Source: Dehalococcoidia bacterium
GTDB lineage: Bacteria > Chloroflexota > Dehalococcoidia > UBA3495
Assembly: GCA_030753265.1 (NCBI GenBank)
Contig: JASMCQ010000048.1
Span: 1-14,206 of the forward strand
Reading direction: 5' to 3'
Length of the DNA: 14,206 nucleotides
The notes beneath the pieces were generated by a model. The model was given only the letters and a program-made list of their open reading frames with translations. It did not search any database and was not told where the DNA came from. The translations under genes were made by a program, and so were the position numbers. Positions 6,341 through 13,068 of the stretch are shown in pieces. The stretch's first letter is position 1. Each line of letters begins with the position of its first letter.

Positions 6341-7267
6341 ATGGTTGACGAATTGAAAGACAAGGTAGCCATCGTCACCGGCGCCGGCCGGGGTATCGGC
6401 CGGGGCGTGGCCAAGCTGATGGCCGAAGAGGGCGCCAAGGTGGTGGTGGTCGACCCCGGTGTGAACGTGGACGGCAGCGGCTTCGACCAATCGATTGCCG
6501 AGGTGGTGGCCGCCGAGATACAGGCGGCGGGAGGGACCGCCGTTGCTTGCACCGAGTCGGTGGCCACCATGTCCGGTGGAGAGAAGATCGTCCAGACCGC
6601 CGTCGACACCTACGGCAAGCTGGATATCGTGGTCACCTGCGCCGGTATTCTTCGGGACCGGATGATCTTTAACATGAGCGAACAGGAGTGGGACGACGTT
6701 ATCGCCGTCCACTTGAAGGGCACCTTCTCCGTGGTGAAGAACGCCTCCATTCTGTTCCGCCAGCAACGCTCCGGGCGGATCATAACCTTCAGTTCCCAGT
6801 CGGGCCTGGTGGGCAACTCGGGCCAGGCCAACTACGGCGCGGCCAAGTCCGGCATCGCCGGCTTTACCAAGGTCGTGGCCCGGGACCTGGGGCGCTACGG
6901 TGTGACGTGCAACTCCATCGCCCCCAGAGCTTACACCCGGATGATCGGCAACATCCCGGACAGCGCGGCGGAAATGCGCGCCCGGGGCGGTGTCGCCAGC
7001 CTGGACGTAAAAGGTGAGTTGCAGCACCTGGATCCTGACGGGATCTCCCCTTTCGTCTGTTTCCTGGCGAGCGACCATGCCCAAAACATCAACGCCCAGA
7101 CCTTCCTGGTCTACGGTAACAGCGTGTCCTTGATGTCGCAGCCCAGGTCGGAGCGGTCCATCTACGAGGCCAGCGGCCATTGGAATCTGGATGATCTGGC
7201 CCCGCAGGCTCGGGACGTCCTAACCAAAGGCATCTACAACCCGGCGCCGGCGCCGGCCCAGCAATAA
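6341..7267 (+). CDS. Short-chain dehydrogenase, (3R)-hydroxyacyl-CoA dehydrogenase-like, copy 1
   Basis: This 308-residue SDR starts at ATG 6341 with AAGGAGGGG just upstream. TGAGRGIG (13-20) is the dinucleotide-binding glycine motif. Asp38 at the end of the second strand favours NAD(H) over NADP(H). The active site is Ser152 (in FSSQSG), Tyr165 and Lys169 (YGAAK), and the usual NAG motif reads CAG. It is longer than classical 250-residue SDRs, with a C-terminal tail ending in a Pro/Ala-rich stretch. Its best functional match is the SDR part of peroxisomal multifunctional enzyme type 2, which oxidises (3R)-hydroxyacyl-CoA to 3-ketoacyl-CoA. It is about 82% identical to the next gene over the first 200 residues by hand count but much less after that. 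The substrate is inferred from the MaoC neighbours. Confidence 0.9.
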   Translation: MVDELKDKVAIVTGAGRGIGRGVAKLMAEEGAKVVVVDPGVNVDGSGFDQSIAEVVAAEIQAAGGTAVACTESVATMSGGEKIVQTAVDTYGKLDIVVTCAGILRDRMIFNMSEQEWDDVIAVHLKGTFSVVKNASILFRQQRSGRIITFSSQSGLVGNSGQANYGAAKSGIAGFTKVVARDLGRYGVTCNSIAPRAYTRMIGNIPDSAAEMRARGGVASLDVKGELQHLDPDGISPFVCFLASDHAQNINAQTFLVYGNSVSLMSQPRSERSIYEASGHWNLDDLAPQARDVLTKGIYNPAPAPAQQ

Positions 7268-7292
7268 GATTGTTCGCGGCAGGGGGTCTTCA

Positions 7293-8210
7293 ATGGAAAA
7301 TCTAGTTAAAGACAAAGTAGCGATTGTAACCGGCTCCGGCCGGGGAATCGGCCGTGGCGTGGCTATGCTGATGGCAGCTCAAGGCGCCAAGGTGGTGGTG
7401 GCCGACGCGGGAGTGAACGTGGACGGCAGCGGCCAGGACCAGTCGGTAGCCGAGCAAGTGGTGGCGGCGATCCGTGAGGCGGGTGGGACAGCCGTCGCCT
7501 GCACCGAGTCGGTCGCCACCATGTCGGGCGGTGAGAAGATCGTCCAGACGGCCATCGACAACTTCGGCAAGCTCGATATCGTGGTCACCGTCGCCGGAAT
7601 CCTGCGAGACCGGATGATCTTCAACATGGGCGAACAGGAGTGGGACGACGTTATCGCCGTCCATTTGAAGGGGACCTTCAGCATTGTCAAGCACGCTTCC
7701 ATTCTGTTCCGGCAACAGCGCTCCGGGCGGATCATCACCTTCAGCTCAACCTCCGGCCTGTGGGGCAACTCGGGCCAGGCCAACTATGGCGCCGCCAAGG
7801 ATGGCATCGCCGGCTTCACCAGGGTAGTGGCCCGGGACCTGGGGAAGTATGGGATCACCGCCAACGCCGTCTCTCCCAGCGCCGCCACCCGGATGACGAC
7901 CAGCGTGCCCGATGAGGCCCGGGCCCTCCGGGCGGCCCGGGGCATCAGCGAGGCCGGCGGCGTTCTCCGCGGCGAACCGGAGGACGTGGCCCCGATGGTG
8001 GTGTGGCTGGCCTCCGACGAGGCGGCCCACGTGAACGGCCGCGTCTTCTACGTCAACGAGGGGCTGGTGTCCCTGCAAAACGAGCCGGAGGTGGTGAAGA
8101 CCATCACCAAGGAAGGCAAGTGGACGGTGGAGGAGCTGGCCCGGGTGGTCCCGGTCACCCTGGGCCACGAGCTTTACAACCCCGCCCCGGCCCCGCCGCC
8201 CAGCCAATAA
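7293..8210 (+). CDS. Short-chain dehydrogenase, (3R)-hydroxyacyl-CoA dehydrogenase-like, copy 2
   Basis: This 305-residue paralogue lies 25 bases after copy 1, surely in the same transcript. The ATG at 7293 has AGGGGG (7281-7286) upstream. TGSGRGIG (13-20), Asp38, Ser152, Tyr165 and Lys169 are all present, so it should be active and NAD-linked. The region after about residue 200, which in SDRs covers the substrate lid, differs strongly from copy 1: TSVPDEARALRAARG here against GNIPDSAAEMRARGG there. This suggests a different acyl substrate. The tail EGKWTVEELARVVP is typical of MFE-2-like SDRs and again ends in a Pro/Ala-rich stretch. An intrinsic terminator follows 44 bases after the stop, making this the last gene of the plus arm. 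Confidence 0.9.
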   Translation: MENLVKDKVAIVTGSGRGIGRGVAMLMAAQGAKVVVADAGVNVDGSGQDQSVAEQVVAAIREAGGTAVACTESVATMSGGEKIVQTAIDNFGKLDIVVTVAGILRDRMIFNMGEQEWDDVIAVHLKGTFSIVKHASILFRQQRSGRIITFSSTSGLWGNSGQANYGAAKDGIAGFTRVVARDLGKYGITANAVSPSAATRMTTSVPDEARALRAARGISEAGGVLRGEPEDVAPMVVWLASDEAAHVNGRVFYVNEGLVSLQNEPEVVKTITKEGKWTVEELARVVPVTLGHELYNPAPAPPPSQ

Positions 8211-8253
8211 ACCGCCTGGAGTTCGACGACCGTCCCGGAGAAGCCGGGGCGCG

Positions 8254-8290
8254 CCACCTTCCCTCTCAATTGGGGGGAGGTGGTTTTTTT
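8254..8290 (+). terminator. Rho-independent terminator after the SDR pair
   Basis: A 12-base-pair stem with two G-T wobbles (left arm 8254-8265, right arm 8272-8283) and a six-base loop is followed directly by seven T (8284-8290). It sits 44 bases after the stop of the second SDR and marks the end of the plus-strand arm. Confidence 0.8.
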
Positions 8291-8333
8291 GCGTGCCTGG
8301 GCCGGTGGTGAGAAGCGGGGAAATCCCCCTGTA

Positions 8334-8354
8334 TCCCCCTTTGCGAAAGGGGGA
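8334..8354. repeat. Perfect short hairpin of CCCCC/GGGGG type
   Basis: Nine perfectly paired bases (TCCCCCTTT with AAAGGGGGA) surround a three-base GCG loop. A second CCCCC tract (8325-8329) precedes it. Such elements recur between genes in many bacteria. It lies between the convergent SDR and dGTPase genes. There is no T-tract on either side, so terminator function is unproven. Confidence 0.55.
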
Positions 8355-8469
8355 CAGAAGGGTTATGCCGGCGCAAGGTTTGCCGATGTAGCGGTTGGTA
8401 GGTTGTTGACGGGTCGGTAGAGAGGCAGTCGGCGTCCTGAGGAGGGGAACCCCCGAGCGTTCCGAACCT

Positions 8470-9579
8470 CTAGACCAGGATCACCCCGGAGAAGACGCCC
8501 CGGCTGATGCCCGGCTGGAGCCGTTCCGCCAGGCGAATGGCGTAGTGGTCTGTCATTCCGGCCAGGTAGTCGACAGAGGCTTGCTGGGGGGTGGTTCCTT
8601 GGCCGAAGTAGGGGGGTGGGACCTCCTCCGGGTTCAGCACGAAGTGGCCGTACAGCAGGCGGACCATGTCCCGAGCCACCTCCGACTCCTCGCTCTCGCC
8701 CAGGGGCAGATACAACTGCTCGAACATGTACTCCCGGAGCTGGACCATGGCCTGCCGGACCGGGTCGCTCATGGTGATGACCGGCGTCTCCCCTGGCGGC
8801 CCTCCGTCCTCTCCGGACGCGGCCCAGGAAGCTTCGACGATATCCGTCACCAGCGAGTTGATGCGCTGGGAGTGGGCCGTGCCCAGCGTCCGGTTCACCT
8901 CCGCCGGCAGGTCGGACACCTTCAGTACGCCGGCCCGGATGGCGTCGGCGATATCGTGGTTCAGATAGGCCACCGAATCGGCCAACCGGAGCACCTGCGC
9001 TTCCAGGGTCATCGATTCCGCCACCCCGGCCGCCAGGAAATCCCCGCGGGGCTTGGAGTGGGAAAGGATGCCCTGCCGCACCTCCCAGGTCAGGTTCAAC
9101 CCCCGACCGTCCTTCTCCAACCGCTCCACGATGCGAAGGCTCTGGGCACTGTGGGAAAACCCCGACTCGCAGAGCTGGTCCAGAGACGCTTCGCCCACGT
9201 GGCCGAAGGGAGTGTGCCCAAGGTCGTGGCCCTGAGCCATGGCCTCCACCAGGTCCTCGTTGAGGTTGAGGGCGCGGGCGATGGTCCGAGCAATCTGGGC
9301 CACCTCCAGGGTGTGGGTGAGCCGCGTCACGTAGTGGTCGCCGGTGGGGGCGATGAACACCTGGGTCTTGTGCTTGAGACGCCGGAAAGCCTTGGTGTGA
9401 ATGATACGGTCCCGGTCCCGCTGGAACTCGGTACGCAATGGGCAGGCCGGCTCCGGCCGTTCCCGGCCCAGAGACCTGGTAGAGCGGCAGGCGTAGGGGG
9501 AAAGCCCGTCCTCCAGCCGCTCCAGCCGCTTCCGAACCGCGGCGTTAACCACCGGGCCGGCTTCCAACGGAGTCGTCAA
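8470..9579 (-). CDS. dgt: dGTPase-like HD-domain deoxynucleotide triphosphohydrolase
   Basis: This is a 369-residue HD-superfamily protein of the dGTPase-like group. The N-terminal block CPLRTEFQRDRDRIIHTKAF (46-65) followed by RRLKHKTQVF is diagnostic. Metal ligands are visible as His89 (RLTHTLEV), His118-Asp119 (GHDLGHTPFGH) and Asp201 (RLADSVAYLNHDIADA). The enzyme hydrolyses dGTP, or other dNTPs, to the nucleoside and triphosphate, affecting dNTP pools. The start is TTG at 9579-9577: an in-frame TGA at 9591-9589 excludes longer forms and GAGGGA (9590-9585) sits five bases upstream. A GTG ten codons in is an alternative. It is the downstream gene of a minus-strand series with the small protein gene. 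Confidence 0.93.
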   Translation of the reverse strand: MTTPLEAGPVVNAAVRKRLERLEDGLSPYACRSTRSLGRERPEPACPLRTEFQRDRDRIIHTKAFRRLKHKTQVFIAPTGDHYVTRLTHTLEVAQIARTIARALNLNEDLVEAMAQGHDLGHTPFGHVGEASLDQLCESGFSHSAQSLRIVERLEKDGRGLNLTWEVRQGILSHSKPRGDFLAAGVAESMTLEAQVLRLADSVAYLNHDIADAIRAGVLKVSDLPAEVNRTLGTAHSQRINSLVTDIVEASWAASGEDGGPPGETPVITMSDPVRQAMVQLREYMFEQLYLPLGESEESEVARDMVRLLYGHFVLNPEEVPPPYFGQGTTPQQASVDYLAGMTDHYAIRLAERLQPGISRGVFSGVILV

Positions 9580-9674
9580 GTCATTCCCTCATAACAACGC
9601 AGGCGCGTGGGAACACGCGAAGGAGGTGCACAACGCAGGGCCTCCGGGTATCGATGTCAACGCGGCCAGGGAGG

Positions 9675-9893
9675 TCAGTCACGCAGGGGGATGGTGCCCC
9701 ATTTGAGGGAGTCGGAGTCGGAGGTCAGTCCCTGTTCCTTGGCCAGCTCCCGGATGTTCAGCAGCGTCGAGTTGACCTCGGGTGTCAGGAAGACCCAATC
9801 GGGCTCCTCCGGTAGCCAGTAAGGAGAGTTGATGCGGACCACCTGGTTTTCCTTGGAGTTCAAATAGATGCCGAATTTGGACGCTTGCTGCAT
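9675..9893 (-). CDS. Uncharacterised 72-residue protein
   Basis: I do not recognise this protein. It runs from ATG at 9893-9891, preceded by GGGAG seven bases upstream, to TGA at 9677-9675. A longer frame to 9956 exists but lacks a ribosome-binding site. The chain is soluble-looking, with no membrane segment, signal peptide or cysteines. It contains aromatic and acidic clusters (SPYWLPEEPDWVFLTPEV, residues 23-40), then a predicted helix NSTLLNIRELAKEQG (41-55). It looks like a real gene because it has a good ribosome-binding site, an ordered length and a candidate promoter with an inverted repeat upstream. It lies 95 bases before dgt on the same strand, so the two may be co-transcribed. Confidence 0.65.
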   Translation of the reverse strand: MQQASKFGIYLNSKENQVVRINSPYWLPEEPDWVFLTPEVNSTLLNIRELAKEQGLTSDSDSLKWGTIPLRD

Positions 9894-9963
9894 TGTGCTT
9901 CTCCCAATCAGTATTGCCTTCGTGCCGGTGAGCTTTTCGGGCTCGAAGCCGCCCACTCGACTG

Positions 9964-9969
9964 ATTCTA
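9964..9969 (-). promoter_or_regulatory. Candidate -10 element for the small protein gene
   Basis: TAGAAT on the minus strand matches the -10 consensus at five of six positions. It lies 70 bases before the ATG at 9893. A clear -35 is missing (TGGAAC at 17 bases is poor). An inverted repeat overlaps the -35 side. Confidence 0.3.
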
Positions 9970-9972
9970 CAT

Positions 9973-10005
9973 TTGATTACCGGCCAGTTCCAGGCCGGGC
10001 ATCAA
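9973..10005. repeat. 33-base inverted repeat upstream of the small protein gene
   Basis: The outer arms TTGAT and ATCAA and inner arms CCGGCC and GGCCGG pair around a seven-base centre, with two mismatched positions between inner and outer arms. It lies between plsC and the small gene, just upstream of the candidate -10. It could be an operator, or a hairpin ending the cmk-plsC transcript; no T-tract follows. Confidence 0.5.
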
Positions 10006-10086
10006 GTATTTCCAAAAGCTCTTCGCCGCCGCTCCTTTGCTTTGGCCCCGGCTCGCCGGGCTCTCCTCACCACGAGGAATCATGGT

Positions 10087-10797
10087 TCAGGGTGCAAGTG
10101 TGCCGTGGCCTGCTTCGCTCGCCTGGCTTGCGACCTCGGCTGCCATCCAGGCGCCCTGGTCCGCGGTGGTGGCGTAAACGCCCCGGTACTTCTCTGGGAG
10201 CAAGGCGGCAATTCGGTTCATTATCAAGTCCAGCGCGCTTTGGGTCGCATCCTGGCGGGACGCACCTTCCAGGACCGGAGGGGTGAAGGGCCGGCCAATG
10301 TTGATGCGCATGCGGCAGAGCGGGACCGTCATTCGCCATGCGGAGATCTTCTCGGTGCCGGACAGGCCCACGGGCAGTATCGTCGCCCGAGACTTCAGCG
10401 CCAGATAGGCGACTCCAAGCATACCCTCTTTCATGGTGTGGTCGGGGCTGCGGTGGCCCTCGGGAAAAACAACCACGACCCGGTTCTGGGCCAGCATCCG
10501 GAGCATCAGCCGCAGCGCTTCGACCCGAGAACTGGAACGGTCGAAGGGAGAGACATGGAATCCTCTCATGAGAAACCCGCTGACCGGGTTGGAGAACAGC
10601 TCCCGCTTGGCGATGAAGTAGACCGGCCGGTCGATGCCGCACACCAACAGGGGAGGGTCGCTGAATGACAGGTGGTTGGCCACCACGATCAAGGGACCGT
10701 CGGGCGGCACGTTCTCGCGCCCGATCACCTCAACCCGGCCCAGCTTGTTGAAGCTGAACCGTGCCAACCCACGGCCTAGCCGGAACAGCAGTTTCAT
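10087..10797 (-). CDS. plsC: 1-acyl-sn-glycerol-3-phosphate acyltransferase (PlsC family)
   Basis: This 236-residue protein has the acyltransferase motifs in order: NHLSFSD (41-47) is HX4D with His42 and Asp47, GFHVSPFDR (79-87) is the second block, FPEGHRS (111-117) binds the phosphate, and LPVGL is the fourth block. Most relatives have EGTRS; here it is EGHRS. The enzyme moves an acyl chain to the 2-position of lysophosphatidic acid to make phosphatidic acid at the inner membrane face. No strong membrane segment is visible, so peripheral association is likely. Its ATG (10797-10795) overlaps the stop of cmk by four bases (ATGA), indicating translational coupling. The C-terminal 35 residues look like a variable tail. 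Confidence 0.92.
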   Translation of the reverse strand: MKLLFRLGRGLARFSFNKLGRVEVIGRENVPPDGPLIVVANHLSFSDPPLLVCGIDRPVYFIAKRELFSNPVSGFLMRGFHVSPFDRSSSRVEALRLMLRMLAQNRVVVVFPEGHRSPDHTMKEGMLGVAYLALKSRATILPVGLSGTEKISAWRMTVPLCRMRINIGRPFTPPVLEGASRQDATQSALDLIMNRIAALLPEKYRGVYATTADQGAWMAAEVASQASEAGHGTLAP

Positions 10798-11471
10798 CTT
10801 TCCCCGGCCGCGGTCAGCTCCCGAATCCGGCTCAGAATCCGCTCCACGACCTGATCGACACTCAGCTCATCGGTGTCGAGCAAGAAAGCGTCCAGCGCCG
10901 GCATCAGGGGAGAATCGGCCCGGCTAGAGTCGATTTCGTCCCTGGCCTTGGTTTCCGCCAGTACCTGTTGGAACTCCGGGGCCTGGCTCTGGCCCTGGGT
11001 TTCCCGCCACCGGCGCCGGGCCCGGTGCTCGGGGGAAGCCGAAAGGAAAACCTTTAGACCGGCGTCAGGCAGGACCACGGTGCCGATGTCTCGTCCGACT
11101 ACCACGATGTCTCCTTCCTCGGCCAACACCCGCTGCTGTTGCACCAGGGCCCGCCGAACCGCCGGTATCCGGGCAACCAGGGAGACCGTCTGGCTGACCA
11201 GGGAGCCGCGCAACTCCTCGCCCACCTGGTGCTCGCCGACCAGCACCTGATCGCTCTGTTGGCCTTTCAGGCGGACCGGGTGGGTTTCCGCCAACTTACC
11301 CAGGGCCATTTCATCTTCGATGGGCAGGCCATCCCGGAGGGCCAGCCAGGCTATGGCCCGATACATCACGCCGGTGTCCAGGTACCGGAAATCCAGCCTC
11401 TGAGCCAAGGCCCGGCCCACCACCGTCTTCCCGGCGGCTACCGGCCCATCTATGGCGATAACGCTAACCAC
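10794..11471 (-). CDS. cmk: Cytidylate kinase
   Basis: This is (d)CMP kinase, which makes (d)CDP from (d)CMP and ATP in the cytoplasm. Counting from the GTG at 11471, the 225-residue protein has the P-loop GPVAAGKT (9-16), the DTGVMYRA motif (33-40), GRDIGTVVLPDA (126-137) and the C-terminal RDEIDSSRADSPL block. GTG is preferred because family members usually begin only a few residues before IAIDGP, and because the alternative ATG at 11513 overlaps a TATAAT-like -10. AGGAG lies 13 bases before the GTG, further than ideal, so the longer 239-residue form remains possible. It is coupled to plsC by an ATGA overlap, an arrangement often seen for these two genes. Confidence 0.93.
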   Translation of the reverse strand: MVSVIAIDGPVAAGKTVVGRALAQRLDFRYLDTGVMYRAIAWLALRDGLPIEDEMALGKLAETHPVRLKGQQSDQVLVGEHQVGEELRGSLVSQTVSLVARIPAVRRALVQQQRVLAEEGDIVVVGRDIGTVVLPDAGLKVFLSASPEHRARRRWRETQGQSQAPEFQQVLAETKARDEIDSSRADSPLMPALDAFLLDTDELSVDQVVERILSRIRELTAAGER

Positions 11472-11511
11472 TCCGGACAGTCTGCTCCTCGGATCAGGAC
11501 TCTGAAAACGC

Positions 11512-11540
11512 ATTATAGCATCGACCGGGGGCCTGGCGAA
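11512..11540 (-). promoter_or_regulatory. Candidate promoter for cmk-plsC
   Basis: A perfect -10, TATAAT (11517-11512), lies 17 bases after a weak -35, TTCGCC (11540-11535). Transcription would start near 11505, which argues for the GTG start of cmk at 11471 rather than the ATG at 11513. Confidence 0.45.
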
Positions 11541-11635
11541 CCTTGCTTTTAGTTGCCGGTGATTATACAGTTGAATCTAGAGTAGTTCGGGTGGCGTATG
11601 TCGTGTGGAGGAAGTATATTGGGATATAGGATTTG

Positions 11636-12262
11636 ATGAACTTAAGAGTATCTTGGAAATCGGGCGGACTGTGGAGCGCTCTCCTGGTCACCATGGCCTT
11701 ATTCCCCCTGGCCTGGGCCTACCCCACCTTCCCCGGCGACGAACGTGCGTTGATGGAAGTGCAGGGCCTTCAGGCTGGATGGCTTGACCAAGTGGCCCTG
11801 GCCGTGTCGAGCTTGGGGCTGGTGCCCGTTTCCATTACCTTGATACTGGCGGTTAGCGGGTCTCTCTTCGTTCTCCGCCACCGGACAGACGCCCTGATCG
11901 TCATACTTAGCCTGGTGCCGATAGTTGCCGGCAATGGCTTGAAGGTGATTGTTGAGCGTCCCCGGCCCGATTACCTTTTGGTCGGCGCGGCGCCCCATGG
12001 GCTGAGCTTCCCCAGCGGCCATTCCGTCTACGCGATCCTGGTCGGCGGAATCTTGATCTTCCTGGCGGAGCAGTTGGTTGCCTCGCCGCTGCTGCGCCGC
12101 TGGTTGCAAATCAGCATCGCCCTGGTCATCCTGGCCATCGGGGCTTCCCGCGTCTACCTGGGGGTCCACTGGCCCAGCGATGTGGTTGGCGGCTACCTCT
12201 TCGGGAGCATGTCGCTGCTGGGGCTGATCGCCCTGCGGAAACGGTTGGATACCAACATCTAG
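11636..12262 (+). CDS. PAP2-family membrane phosphatase
   Basis: This 208-residue integral membrane protein carries the full phosphatidic acid phosphatase type 2 signature: KVIVERPRP (103-111, KX6RP), PSGH (126-129) and SRVYLGVHWPSD (171-182, with Arg172, His178 and Asp182). About five or six hydrophobic segments are visible, near 12-28, 52-80, 86-100, 131-148, 158-175 and 184-200. Enzymes of this type remove phosphate from phosphatidic acid, undecaprenyl pyrophosphate or related lipids on the outer membrane face. The ATG at 11636 is chosen over an adjacent TTG at 11633; the ribosome-binding site is weak (AGG five bases upstream). It is divergent from cmk, so lipid phosphate metabolism lies on both sides of this gap. 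The exact substrate cannot be assigned. Confidence 0.9.
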   Translation: MNLRVSWKSGGLWSALLVTMALFPLAWAYPTFPGDERALMEVQGLQAGWLDQVALAVSSLGLVPVSITLILAVSGSLFVLRHRTDALIVILSLVPIVAGNGLKVIVERPRPDYLLVGAAPHGLSFPSGHSVYAILVGGILIFLAEQLVASPLLRRWLQISIALVILAIGASRVYLGVHWPSDVVGGYLFGSMSLLGLIALRKRLDTNI

Positions 12263-12308
12263 CCGGCCTGCGGTACGCGCTTCTTCTGTGTTAAACTCCC
12301 TGGGAGCG

Positions 12309-12322
12309 GGCCCGATCGGGCC
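12309..12322. repeat. 14-base perfect palindrome GGCCCGATCGGGCC
   Basis: This self-complementary 14-mer lies between the PAP2 and CvpA-like genes, 78 bases before the CvpA start. It could be an operator site or simply a product of high GC. Confidence 0.35.
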
Positions 12323-12399
12323 GCCTCAAATCCATCGCTGGCTGTACGTGCGGTTTCGCTTGGAGCGCCACAACTCGGCTACAGTTGGGGGAGAAAGCG

Positions 12400-12909
12400 A
12401 TGAATTGGCTAGACCTCGCGGTTCTGGGTGTCTGGGGAGGGACCGCCCTCTGGGGCTTTTCGGCCGGCTTGGTCCGGATTGTGATTCCTCTGCTGGTGGT
12501 AATCTTCGGGCTGGCCATCTCCAGCCGTATTGCCGAGAGCGTGGGCAACGTCTTCTCTCTGTTCACCGACAATGAGAACCACCAGGCGATCGGCGGCTTC
12601 ATCCTGGTCTTCATTGGCCTGTTCATTATCGGTACCATCGCCAGTTTCTGGCTCCGGATGGTGATGCGTTTCATCCCGCTCGCCGGGATGGCCAACCGCC
12701 TGGCGGGGGTAGTGGCGGCCGTCATCGTCGGGTTCGTGTTGCTCGCCGGCGTATTGGCGGCGACCCAGAAGTACACCGACAGAATCGACGTCGACATCGA
12801 CGAGTCCACCTTGGCTGCGGTCATGGCGGATAACTTCGACGTTGTGCTCCGGGGCGTCAAACTGATCCCCGGCGACTGGGACGATAAGGTCAAAGAACTA
12901 ACCGATTGA
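12400..12909 (+). CDS. CvpA family membrane protein
   Basis: This 169-residue protein resembles CvpA, the inner-membrane protein linked to colicin V production and envelope stress. The start MNWLDLAVLGVWGGTALWGF (1-20) followed by SAGLVR matches the family N-terminus. Four membrane segments are visible near 4-20, 26-42, 63-86 and 101-122, then an acidic cytoplasmic or extracytoplasmic tail (123-169). ATG at 12400 is chosen because GGGGGAG (12387-12393) lies six bases upstream; an in-frame TTG at 12385 overlaps that site. The precise function of the family is not established. It follows the PAP2 gene by 137 bases on the same strand and may share its transcript. Confidence 0.85.
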   Translation: MNWLDLAVLGVWGGTALWGFSAGLVRIVIPLLVVIFGLAISSRIAESVGNVFSLFTDNENHQAIGGFILVFIGLFIIGTIASFWLRMVMRFIPLAGMANRLAGVVAAVIVGFVLLAGVLAATQKYTDRIDVDIDESTLAAVMADNFDVVLRGVKLIPGDWDDKVKELTD

Positions 12910-12945
12910 TTGCCCCACCGGCGGCGTCCGGCCCGATCCCAAACG

Positions 12946-13042
12946 CGGTCCGGAGCACGGCGGAAAGGCGCGGACAAGCCGGGTGAGGGCCGAGCCCCTG
13001 AGGATCACCCGAGCCTCCGGACCGGGCCGTGGTGAGGGTGAT
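12946..13042. promoter_or_regulatory. Structured intergenic region with competing inverted repeats before the HNH gene
   Basis: CGGTCCGGAG (12946-12955) pairs perfectly with CTCCGGACCG (13015-13024), enclosing a second pair CGGGTGA (12980-12986) with TCACCCG (13005-13011). A third pair, ATCACCC (13004-13010) with GGGTGAT (13036-13042), cannot form together with the others. If transcribed, the RNA could adopt two exclusive folds. No known riboswitch motif or T-tract is seen. Confidence 0.35.
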
Positions 13043-13068
13043 TCTTGGTGCAGCACTGAAGTTCGGCG

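Noticed and set aside
6212..7180. 322-codon minus-strand frame opposite the first SDR
   Set aside because: It is an antisense shadow of a gene with intact SDR motifs; its His/Gly/Asp-rich translation is typical of such shadows.
8545..9594. Long plus-strand reading frame opposite dgt
   Set aside because: It mirrors a well-identified dGTPase gene; its translation has no recognisable domain and such antisense frames are expected at high GC.
9996..10060. Intrinsic terminator for cmk-plsC
   Set aside because: GC-rich pairing exists (for example CCCGG/CCGGG near 10049-10062) but no T-tract follows on the minus strand.
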